Assembly (NCBI GenBank): GCA_034661035.1
Contig: JAYEKM010000017.1
Location: 1-12,876 of the forward strand
Source of the DNA: JAGYLJ01 sp034661035
Lineage (GTDB): Bacteria; Patescibacteriota; Minisyncoccia; Phycocordibacterales; UBA12079
Length of the DNA stretch: 12,876 nt
Reading direction: 5' to 3'
In this document: positions 7,488 through 12,876 of the stretch, piece after piece
Layout of the letters: every line of letters begins with the position of its first letter
Numbering within the stretch: the stretch's first letter is position 1
Program-made: the position numbers and the translations under genes
The notes under the pieces: model-generated
Databases searched by the model: none
Told to the model about the DNA's origin: nothing
The model's input: the letters and a program-made list of their open reading frames with translations, nothing else

Positions 7488-9779
7488 TTATTTAGCTACT
7501 TTAACAGCTTCATCAAAGTGCACTGATAATAATCTAGAGGTTCCGTCTGAACCCATAGTTACTCCATAAAGAGTATCTGCTCTAGCCATTGTCTCGCGAT
7601 TATGAGTAATTAAAATAAGTTGAGAAGATTTGGAAAGAGTTTCTATCATATCACCATACTTTTTAGAGTTAGCTTCATCCAAAGCGGCATCAGTTTCATC
7701 TAAAATAATAAAAGGAGGTGGGGTAACTTGAGACATAGCGAACAACAAGGCAATAGAAGTAAGGGATCTTTCTCCCCCTGAAAGCATCTGTAAACCCTTA
7801 ATCTTTTTATTAGGTAAAGACACATCAACTTCAATACCTTCATTCTCTTCTTCCTCTGATTCTTCTACTTCCGCTACTAAATCTTCATCACTTAAACTTA
7901 AATCGTCTTCTTTATTTTTCGCTTTCTTTTTCTCTTTAACAAGTTTAAGAGAAGCCTTTCCACCGCCGAACATTAAAACAAAAAAATCTTTAAATTGAAT
8001 ATCTATCTTCAAGAGGCCTTCTTTAAACTCAATATCAATTTTCTCTTTTAATTCTGTAATCAGAATATTTAGAGCTTTAGCTGATTTTTCCAAATCTTCA
8101 ATCTCACCCAGAAGAAAAACATCCCTTCCTTCAGCTTCTTCATACTCTTTTATTATTTCCTCTCCGCTACCTCCACCTAAATCTTCAATTCTTATTTTTA
8201 TTCTTTCAATCTTTCTCCTTCTATTAGATTGAATATCCCTATCCTCTTCAAGAATATCAACTTGGCTAAAGATTTCTCCATTCTTATCTTTTAATTCAAT
8301 CTGTTGAAACTGAATAGAATCTCTTCCCGCTAAAATATAAGCTTCATTCAATTCTCTTTTGTATTCTTTATTAGCAGTATCTACTTTTTCTTCTTGATTT
8401 TTCAAAGAATTCAATTTGGATCTAATTTCACTTTGCTGAGCTGTTATTTCAAAAACAGCTAACTCAGCATCTCTACTAGAATCTTTCCTTTGTTCTATCG
8501 ATTGTTTTAGATTTTGATATTTCAGTAAAATTTCACCTTCCTGTTTCTTAGTCTCATCTATTTTTTTCTGAATATCTTTAATTTCTTTCTCTAACTCTTC
8601 TAGTTTTGCTTTATTGCTGTCTTTATTAAATACTTCCTGAGGTTGACCTTGAGAATGAGTTTGAATAAATTGAGAAAAGGATTCTTTAATTCTTTTTAAA
8701 ATTGATTTTACTTGGTTGATATCCTCCAATTCTTCGGCTGTCTTTATTTGTGAGTTTATTTCTAATTCAAAATCTTTTACTTCAGAAAAACTAAAACTTT
8801 GTTCAGTCACTTCCTTCTTTGGTTTTGGTTGAATAATTTTTAAAGCCGAAATAGTCCCTTCAGTCCTTCCTAACTTAAAAGTCAATTGATCTTTAATTTC
8901 TCTAATTTCTCTCAATTGTTTTTCTAAAGAAATTATCTCTTGGCTCTTTTCATCAGGTTTTTTTGCACTTTCTAACAAGGTTCTGGCTTTATTTAACCAA
9001 TCCTCTAATTCTGATAGTTCATTAACCAATGGTTTTTTATCTTCAGTTATCTTATCACCCCAATATTTAATATATAAATCTTCTCTTTTAAAATATTCTT
9101 GGTACAGACCTTTTAATTCTTCTCTCATATCTAAAGATTTTTTTATTTTTTCAACCTGTTTTTTTAAAAATCTTAAGTGAGGAACATTTTCTCTTCTTAA
9201 GGATTGAACCGACTCAATATTCTCTGAAACTTTTTTTAATTTCTTTTCACTAACAATTCTTTTATATTGATAAATTTTAAGACCAAGAGCCTCTTCTATC
9301 ATAACTCTCCTTTCTTGAGGGTTAACATTCAAAATTCTGTCAGCTTCTCCTTGAGAAATAATATGATGTCCTGATGAACCAATATTAGCCCCTGCTAACA
9401 ATTCTGTAATATCTTTTAGCCGAACTAAACTCTTATTTATAAAATATTGATTAGTTCCATCACGATTAACAATCCTTTCAATAATAACTTCATCATAATC
9501 AATATCTAAAAATTTATTAACGTTGTCAAAAGTTATTTTAACACTCGCCCTGTTTAGACGAGAAGAAAGATTTGTTCCATTAAAAATTAAGTCCTCTCCC
9601 CTTTTACCTCGCATTGATTTAATAGATTGTTCTCCTAAGACAAACCGAAAAGCCTCCGCCACATTCGACTTACCAGACCCATTCGGACCCACAATAGCGG
9701 AAATAGAAGTATCAAATTTCAAATCTGCCTTTTTAGCAAAAGATTTGAAACCAGATATTTCTATAGATTTGAGATACAT
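7488..9779 (-). CDS. smc: short SMC-family chromosome segregation ATPase without a visible hinge
   Basis: SMC proteins are ABC-type ATPases that organise and segregate DNA. The start MYLKSIEISGFKSFAKK is canonical. Head motifs are complete: Walker A GPNGSGKS (31-38), Q-loop ISQGEADRIL (141-150), signature LSGGE (666-670), Walker B IILDETDAALD (691-701) and the H-loop THN (725-727). The middle (about 170-590) is coiled coil broken by a non-coil linker near 315-390. The length of 763 residues compares with roughly 1,150-1,200 for bacterial SMC, and I cannot find the globular SMC hinge or a Rad50 CxxC hook. A very acidic insert (about 621-652) precedes the signature motif. The gene seems to stand alone, with no scpA/scpB alongside and no strong ribosome binding site. 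A RecN- or SbcC-like ATPase is less likely given the SMC-type termini. Confidence 0.88.
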   Translation of the reverse strand: MYLKSIEISGFKSFAKKADLKFDTSISAIVGPNGSGKSNVAEAFRFVLGEQSIKSMRGKRGEDLIFNGTNLSSRLNRASVKITFDNVNKFLDIDYDEVIIERIVNRDGTNQYFINKSLVRLKDITELLAGANIGSSGHHIISQGEADRILNVNPQERRVMIEEALGLKIYQYKRIVSEKKLKKVSENIESVQSLRRENVPHLRFLKKQVEKIKKSLDMREELKGLYQEYFKREDLYIKYWGDKITEDKKPLVNELSELEDWLNKARTLLESAKKPDEKSQEIISLEKQLREIREIKDQLTFKLGRTEGTISALKIIQPKPKKEVTEQSFSFSEVKDFELEINSQIKTAEELEDINQVKSILKRIKESFSQFIQTHSQGQPQEVFNKDSNKAKLEELEKEIKDIQKKIDETKKQEGEILLKYQNLKQSIEQRKDSSRDAELAVFEITAQQSEIRSKLNSLKNQEEKVDTANKEYKRELNEAYILAGRDSIQFQQIELKDKNGEIFSQVDILEEDRDIQSNRRRKIERIKIRIEDLGGGSGEEIIKEYEEAEGRDVFLLGEIEDLEKSAKALNILITELKEKIDIEFKEGLLKIDIQFKDFFVLMFGGGKASLKLVKEKKKAKNKEDDLSLSDEDLVAEVEESEEEENEGIEVDVSLPNKKIKGLQMLSGGERSLTSIALLFAMSQVTPPPFIILDETDAALDEANSKKYGDMIETLSKSSQLILITHNRETMARADTLYGVTMGSDGTSRLLSVHFDEAVKVAK

Positions 9780-9780
9780 T

Positions 9781-9830
9781 GACTATAAGTATAAAGTCTC
9801 CAAAGTCAAAAGTCCATAAAGTCAAAAGTT
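9781..9830. repeat. AAAGTC/GACTTT spacer repeat upstream of smc
   Basis: On the plus strand AAAGTC occurs at 9793, 9802, 9809 and 9818, spaced 9, 7 and 9 bp, directly upstream of the smc start. The same hexamer in the opposite orientation is found at 1879-1917. It has no coding capacity, and any effect on smc expression is unknown. Confidence 0.45.
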
Positions 9831-9856
9831 AATTCTTTGTTTTTTAGATTTAATAA

Positions 9857-9893
9857 TAAAAAGAGCCAAGTTTTCCGAAGAAAACTTGGCTCT
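9857..9893 (-). terminator. strong terminator downstream of the variable-protein gene
   Basis: A perfect 14-bp stem (9893-9880 with 9875-9862) closed by a UUCG tetraloop on the minus strand is followed by a T-rich tract (TTTTATTATT). It ends the transcript of the gene at 10065-10595 and insulates smc from it. The C(UUCG)G loop is an unusually stable one. Confidence 0.85.
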
Positions 9894-9916
9894 GAACGAA
9901 CGAACTAAAATAGTGA

Positions 9917-10000
9917 GGTGGTTAACTACTGATTGTTACCAACCAGAGCTGAAGCAAGTTGCTTCTTTTTGAATCTTTCATAACAACCTCGTTTGTTATG
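9917..10000. repeat. cluster of three small inverted repeats
   Basis: Between the variable-protein gene and its terminator are an imperfect 10-bp stem (9917-9926 with 9935-9944, two mismatches), a 7-bp stem gaagcaa/ttgcttc (9951-9957, 9959-9965) followed by T5 on the plus strand, and an 8-bp stem cataacaa/ttgttatg (9979-9986, 9993-10000). No open reading frame of note covers them. They form a structured 3' untranslated region on the minus strand, or the end of a plus-strand RNA. Confidence 0.4.
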
Positions 10001-10017
10001 AAAAAAAGAGACAAAGA

Positions 10018-10058
10018 GACTCCTCCTCCGCTAAAGCTACGGAGGACAAGAAAGAGTC
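10018..10058 (-). other. hairpin just downstream of the variable region
   Basis: Arms tcctccg (10024-10030) and cggagga (10040-10046) pair perfectly around a 9-base loop, and gactc/gagtc (10018-10022, 10054-10058) can add an outer stem. It begins 18 bases after the stop of the variable-protein gene. DGR target genes are known to carry a hairpin or cruciform at this position that is needed for efficient retrohoming, so the placement supports the DGR reading. There is no T-run directly after it, so it is not a simple terminator. Confidence 0.6.
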
Positions 10059-10064
10059 GAATCA

Positions 10065-10595
10065 TCAGTCCTTCAGGCAGCGAACAGAACAGCCGTTCGC
10101 CTGATTGCCCGGGTGGCGGCGGACAGTAGCGAAGCTAGAGTTCAGGTAGCGTGTCCAAGCAGTAGTACCTGAGACAGAAGACGACCAGAAGTACGCGCTC
10201 GTACTCAAATTGCGGAAAGAGTCACCGATATCGCGGTAGCCGGAATAAGGGATTTGACCAAAATCTTCTTTCTGAAATTGATTGAATTCCTCATCAGTCG
10301 GCATTCGTTTGCCAACCTTTGCAGTCTCTCGCATGGCTGCTGGCCAAGTGAACAGTTGTTCGCCAACCAGTTCATCAGGGACGCCGTCAACATACTCCCA
10401 AATATCCTTTTCGGGATTTTGGAGATAAATGATTCCTTGTTTGTTGATAAGTTGTTCCCAGCCAGTAGAGTCAACTTTGAAATTTTCTTTTTCCAGTTTC
10501 AATTTCGGAGATTTTTCAATCTTCAGTAAACTCCTTATCTCCGCCACTCTAACAGAGATTTCCTCTAAAAGCTTCTCAATCTTTTCCTTTTCCAT
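10065..10595 (-). CDS. probable DGR target protein with C-type-lectin/FISUMP-like C-terminus
   Basis: The 176-residue product starts with a charged coiled coil (about 1-40). It continues with a lectin-fold-type domain containing WPAAMRETAKVGKRMPTDEEF (84-104) and ends with AYFWSSSVSGTTAWTRYLNS and GCSVRCLKD. This closing pattern is that of FISUMP/formylglycine-enzyme-like C-lectin domains diversified by DGRs, which present variable residues for ligand binding. I see no signal peptide or membrane segment, so export is unexplained. The start has a strong ribosome binding site (aaggagga ending 4 bases before the ATG) and an excellent promoter at 10684-10656. It ends in tandem TGA codons. The 3' end differs from the rest of the gene by high GC and few adenines on the coding strand. 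No template repeat or reverse transcriptase is in the window, so a homing target of a distant DGR, or a relic, are both possible. Confidence 0.75.
   Translation of the reverse strand: MEKEKIEKLLEEISVRVAEIRSLLKIEKSPKLKLEKENFKVDSTGWEQLINKQGIIYLQNPEKDIWEYVDGVPDELVGEQLFTWPAAMRETAKVGKRMPTDEEFNQFQKEDFGQIPYSGYRDIGDSFRNLSTSAYFWSSSVSGTTAWTRYLNSSFATVRRHPGNQANGCSVRCLKD
10068..10170 (-). other. putative DGR variable region (VR)
   Basis: This covers roughly residues 142-176. In 10081-10140, 38 of 60 bases are G or C and only 8 are adenine on the coding strand, unlike the AT-rich first part of the gene. Many codons end in C (TAC, TTC, CGC, CGC, CAC, GGC), as expected if AAC codons of a template had their adenines replaced. 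The 3' end encoding SVRCLKD would be the invariant homing-initiation segment. The exact left boundary cannot be fixed without the template repeat. Confidence 0.6.
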
Positions 10596-10655
10596 TTTCT
10601 CCTCCTTTTTTTTGTTTTATTATTTAATTATTAAGGAACTTTTTAATCTGTCGAT

Positions 10656-10684
10656 ATAGTATCACAGGTTAGTCTATTTGTCAA
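10656..10684 (-). promoter_or_regulatory. promoter of the variable-protein gene
   Basis: A perfect TTGACA (10684-10679) and TACTAT (10661-10656) are separated by 17 bases, and a TG pair one base upstream of the -10 makes an extended -10. It is among the best-looking promoters in the window. Transcription would start near 10649, leaving a leader of about 54 bases with a strong ribosome binding site. Confidence 0.75.
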
Positions 10685-10699
10685 GTCTCTCTGATAATA

Positions 10700-10731
10700 C
10701 TATAATTTATGATTATGGTCATAAATTATAG
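10700..10731. promoter_or_regulatory. 32-bp palindrome between divergent promoters (candidate operator)
   Basis: The arms ctataatttatga (10700-10712) and tcataaattatag (10719-10731) are perfect 13-bp inverted repeats with a 6-base centre. It lies 15 bp upstream of the -35 of the variable-protein gene and covers the -35 of the plus-strand gene, a good position for one regulator to control both. A cruciform or the remains of a mobile element end are alternatives. Confidence 0.5.
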
Positions 10732-10744
10732 ACACGGTTATAAT
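10716..10744 (+). promoter_or_regulatory. promoter of the 92-residue gene
   Basis: TGGTCA (10716-10721) and a perfect TATAAT (10739-10744) are 17 bases apart. The -35 lies in the right half of the palindrome at 10700-10731. Transcription from about 10751 gives a leader of roughly 94 bases in which I see no recognised riboswitch. Confidence 0.55.
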
Positions 10745-10844
10745 TATGTAGTATCTTTAAGATATTCTTAATAATTGAGAAAAGGGAGATTTTGCCCTAC
10801 AATTCAGGAATATTGTTCTTTAAATCAACTACAAGGAGGAAGAA

Positions 10845-11123
10845 ATGGGAAAAACAATGACAAGAGAAGAAAGAAGCCCTCTCGCGGAAATATCATTTTT
10901 TAATGATTTCCTAAGAAAAGGAAGAGTTGAGCAAGAGCTGTTTAGCCGAAGAATCAAAGAAATCGCCTTTGACTTTATCGTCGAGCAAGTCCGAAGAGGA
11001 TTTTGGTCAAACCCACCCGTCGAAGCAAAACTATACCTTTGTGGAGAAGGATGCTGTGCCACATTAACTGAAGATGAAGCCGACGCCTTCATCGCTGTCG
11101 TGGCACAATCAGCCAGCCAATAA
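10845..11123 (+). CDS. orphan protein of 92 residues, function unknown
   Basis: The ATG at 10845 follows a strong ribosome binding site (aaggagga, about 6 bases before it), has a good promoter and is closed by a strong terminator, so it is very probably expressed. The sequence is mostly helical in character with charged residues in the first half (TREERSPLAE, RRIKEIAFDFIVEQVRRGFW) and a CGEGCC cluster (Cys66, 70, 71) before a helix at 76-90. There is no signal peptide or membrane segment. It is divergent from the probable DGR target and shares a possible operator with it, so the two may be functionally linked. It does not look like the four-helix Avd accessory protein of DGRs or a reverse transcriptase fragment. 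I do not recognise the family. The Cys cluster could bind a metal. Confidence 0.75.
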   Translation: MGKTMTREERSPLAEISFFNDFLRKGRVEQELFSRRIKEIAFDFIVEQVRRGFWSNPPVEAKLYLCGEGCCATLTEDEADAFIAVVAQSASQ

Positions 11124-11150
11124 GAATCTAAAAAATCCCCCCTTATCACC

Positions 11151-11185
11151 AAGACCTTGGTACATTACCAAGGTCTTATTTTTTT
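11151..11185 (+). terminator. Rho-independent terminator of the 92-residue gene
   Basis: A perfect 12-bp stem (aagaccttggta, 11151-11162; taccaaggtctt, 11166-11177) with a 3-base loop is followed by a run of seven T (11179-11185). It lies 27 bases after the stop codon. The T-run touches the stop codon of the convergent gene at 11184, and the hairpin probably also forms in that gene's transcript. Confidence 0.9.
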
Positions 11186-12476
11186 AATTATGGCAACAAC
11201 AATATCTATAATAGTCAGTTTCTGCACATCCTCTCCCGTCTTGAAACTGGCCACCGTTCCCACTACTATATAACATAGCATCTTCACAAGTAGTTAAAGA
11301 CGTTCCTGCACAGGCAGTGGTACAGCTAGTCCCTGGATTTGCTAAAATCGAAGCTGTCCATCCACCACTATATTTAGCTGTGCACCAGATAGCTGCCAAC
11401 TTGGTCGTTAAAGGTGAATCCTGAATATTTCCTGTACTATAATTAGTTCCCCCACTAGAGATGTCTCCAGCCACTTCTAATTTAGAAGTTGGGGCCGTCG
11501 TGCCAATACCGACGTTGCCTCCATTAAATAAAGCTGAATATAACGTTACTGTAGCAGATTGAGAACCTGCCTTAGATACATCCACATTTAGTCCCTTTAT
11601 TGTTTGAGTTCCTAAACCAGTAGAGGTGTGAACCATATTCACATCAAAACCTGTATAAATATAACTACCCGAATTACCTTCTGAAAAATCATAATCCAAA
11701 TTTGCTAAATTACCGCCCCCGCCACTACCACCAAGATGTCCTCCTGCTATTTCTAGATTGCTTGCTGGTGCTGTTGTACCTATACCTATGTTACCATTTT
11801 GATTTATTCTCATTGCTTCAGTTACAGTTGAAGCACTTGGGCTAGTCCAAAATGAAATTTGTCCATCATCTTTATTTGTACTATCAGCACCAGATAAAAA
11901 ACGAATCTCTGAAACAGCATTCCCATTCCAGTAACCATGAACTCTACCGATATCTGTATTAGCTGTGCTCCTGATACCTTTTAAAACTAGATTTGGTGAT
12001 CCTGTTGAGGAATCTTCAATTATCATATTTGTAGCCCCGTCATATAGATGTAAATCTGCTCCAGGATCCGTTGTGCCGATACCGACATTTCCGCTTGATT
12101 GTACTGTCATTTTCACTCCATTGCTGTACAAATATAAGTTAGGAGAACCACTATTATAATTGGCATACATTCCTGCATAAAGACTATTTGAAGGACTCCC
12201 CATCCAATAGCCAGCATTGGAAGCATCAGGGGTAAGAACAGAAACCCCACCAGCAGTGCTGTTTTCTATAACAAGATCATTGTATGTACCATGAGGTGTA
12301 ATTTGCCCAGAACCACCAGATGACACCCATAATGTACTGTTTGGCGTAGTCGTCCCCACCCCTACATTGCCATCTCCATTCATATAGAAAGGACTACTTC
12401 CATCTTTATCCCTAAAATAAAAAATATAGTTACTTGTTGCCCCACCCCCCTCCTTGAAAAAATGGTCCATAACCAC
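11184..12476 (-). CDS. GNVGIGTT-repeat, tail-fibre-like surface protein, C-terminal part (after a frameshift)
   Basis: This frame gives up to 430 residues and is the continuation of the gene at 12430-12876, with which it overlaps in a different frame. It contains four copies of the G-N-V/I-G-V/I-G-T-T-x-P repeat, encoded at about 12346-12371, 12067-12092, 11770-11795 and 11494-11519, separated by Gly/Ser/Asn/Thr-rich beta-type segments. Such repeats occur in phage tail-fibre-like and large surface proteins. The last 70 residues change character: they carry eight cysteines, including a terminal CCCHN, suggesting a disulphide- or metal-stabilised tip domain. The formal start is a GTG at 12476, but no ribosome binding site supports independent initiation, so I read it as one gene split by a +1 shift at a G6 or T6 run. 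Adhesion or display at the cell surface is inferred. Confidence 0.75.
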   Translation of the reverse strand: MVMDHFFKEGGGATSNYIFYFRDKDGSSPFYMNGDGNVGVGTTTPNSTLWVSSGGSGQITPHGTYNDLVIENSTAGGVSVLTPDASNAGYWMGSPSNSLYAGMYANYNSGSPNLYLYSNGVKMTVQSSGNVGIGTTDPGADLHLYDGATNMIIEDSSTGSPNLVLKGIRSTANTDIGRVHGYWNGNAVSEIRFLSGADSTNKDDGQISFWTSPSASTVTEAMRINQNGNIGIGTTAPASNLEIAGGHLGGSGGGGNLANLDYDFSEGNSGSYIYTGFDVNMVHTSTGLGTQTIKGLNVDVSKAGSQSATVTLYSALFNGGNVGIGTTAPTSKLEVAGDISSGGTNYSTGNIQDSPLTTKLAAIWCTAKYSGGWTASILANPGTSCTTACAGTSLTTCEDAMLYSSGNGGQFQDGRGCAETDYYRYCCCHN

Positions 12477-12876
12477 CTGCGTTAGAATTGATTGCTACCA
12501 TACTGTTGTCAGTTACGTTGGAGGTAACGTCAAATGGTGCTGCTGGAGCTGTCGTACCAATACCAACATTACCTCCGCTAAATTCAATATCTCCATCATC
12601 TTGTATCTTCATTGAATATGAAGTATCGACATAATTATATACCCCAAGTTTCCCGTCAGAAGATACATAGTCAATCGCATACTTTGAGACACTATTATCT
12701 TTTATAAAAAGAGCATTAACATTACCATTATTATTAACTGTTATAGCGTTGTTCCCATCTATTTCTAAAAGAGATGTTGGTGTGGTTGTGCCTATACCTA
12801 TGTTACCTGTTGTATAGTAGAGATCATTACCTGATTTGGTCCAGAGGGCTGAGAGTGAAGTAATGATGTATTCTAG
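12430..12876 (-). CDS. GNVGIGTT-repeat surface protein, upstream part, partial at the right edge
   Basis: The frame is open from the window edge, reading LEYIITSLSALWTKSGNDLY and onwards, to a TAA at 12432-12430. It holds two further repeats, NIGIGTTTPTSLLEID (DNA about 12782-12807) and NVGIGTTAPAAPFDV (about 12548-12573). The stop comes just after a G6 tract. Dropping one G, or one T of a T6 tract 6 bases earlier, would join it in frame with the downstream part as FFQGGGGATSNY or FFKEGGGATSNY. A start at Met 12612 is possible on paper but unlikely, because the upstream residues are clearly the same protein. The true N-terminus, including any signal peptide, lies outside the window. Confidence 0.75.
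   Translation of the reverse strand, partial: LEYIITSLSALWTKSGNDLYYTTGNIGIGTTTPTSLLEIDGNNAITVNNNGNVNALFIKDNSVSKYAIDYVSSDGKLGVYNYVDTSYSMKIQDDGDIEFSGGNVGIGTTAPAAPFDVTSNVTDNSMVAINSNAGGYGPFFQGGGWGNK
12445..12462 (-). repeat. homopolymer tracts at the frame break (G6 and T6)
   Basis: On the minus strand a T6 run (12462-12457) and a G6 run (12450-12445), followed after one base by G4 (12443-12440), sit where the two frames of the repeat protein overlap. Loss of one base in either run restores a continuous reading frame. The cause may be a sequencing or assembly error, a true mutation, or reversible slippage. Confidence 0.65.

Noticed and set aside
9523..9819. Plus-strand frame opposite the start of smc
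   Set aside because: It mirrors the conserved Walker A region of smc on the other strand; no ribosome binding site or family resemblance.
9894..10064. DGR template repeat next to the variable gene
   Set aside because: I read this stretch on both strands and found no near-copy of the 3' end of the variable gene.
10065..10070. TGA read as glycine, as in Gracilibacteria and Absconditabacteria
   Set aside because: The TGA falls exactly after the usual CLKD end and is followed by a second TGA; no other gene needs TGA to be read through.
10205..10659. Several overlapping frames on both strands across the variable-protein gene
   Set aside because: They are shadows of a gene with its own promoter, ribosome binding site, recognisable domain and terminator.
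10829..11152. Minus-strand frame of 107 codons opposite the 92-residue gene
   Set aside because: The plus-strand gene has promoter, strong ribosome binding site and terminator; the antisense frame has none of these.
11494..12807. CRISPR-like or minisatellite DNA repeat
   Set aside because: The repeated segments are protein-coding GNVGIGTT motifs with diverged codons and irregular spacing.

Overview
The window looks like a chromosomal segment of a Candidate Phyla Radiation (Patescibacteria, probably Parcubacteria-like) bacterium. It is AT-rich and tightly packed. Its cell-wall genes are trimmed (a MurF without its N-terminal domain), its SMC is very short, and it carries a diversity-generating-retroelement (DGR) type variable protein and a GNVGIGTT-repeat surface protein, both of which I associate with this group. 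The assignment is inference from gene content and style. The standard code fits: TGA ends the variable protein and no TGA has to be read through.

Positions 1-5345 hold a minus-strand division and cell-wall (dcw) block. Read from its promoter at about 5340 downwards, it is mraZ, rsmH, an ftsL-like gene, ftsI (a class B penicillin-binding protein) and murF. The first four are spaced by -1 to +1 nt and must be co-transcribed. The mraZ promoter overlaps repeated GTGG(G/T) motifs that look like MraZ autoregulatory boxes. Downstream of murF are an unannotated 55-residue basic protein with its own ribosome binding site and terminator, and the first 13 codons of another minus-strand gene that runs off the left edge.

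Positions 5447-7378 encode RNase R on the plus strand, divergent from mraZ. It converges, across a perfect 30-bp palindrome, on a minus-strand smc gene (7488-9779) whose product has complete ATPase head motifs but only about 760 residues and no recognisable hinge.

Positions 9780-12876 are accessory in character. A minus-strand gene (10065-10595) encodes a coiled-coil plus C-type-lectin/FISUMP-like protein. Its GC-rich, adenine-poor 3' end, closing on SVRCLKD and followed 18 nt later by a hairpin, is the classic layout of a DGR target. No reverse transcriptase or template repeat lies in the window, so the engine would have to be elsewhere. Divergent from it, across a 32-bp palindrome and a pair of good promoters, is a 92-residue orphan gene with its own strong terminator. 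Last comes the 3' part of a large minus-strand gene for a tail-fibre-like protein with six GNVGIGTT repeats. It is interrupted by a +1 frame change at a G6 or T6 homopolymer and continues past the right edge.

The most notable points are the probable DGR target with its own regulatory region, the homopolymer frameshift in the repeat surface protein, and the hingeless mini-SMC.
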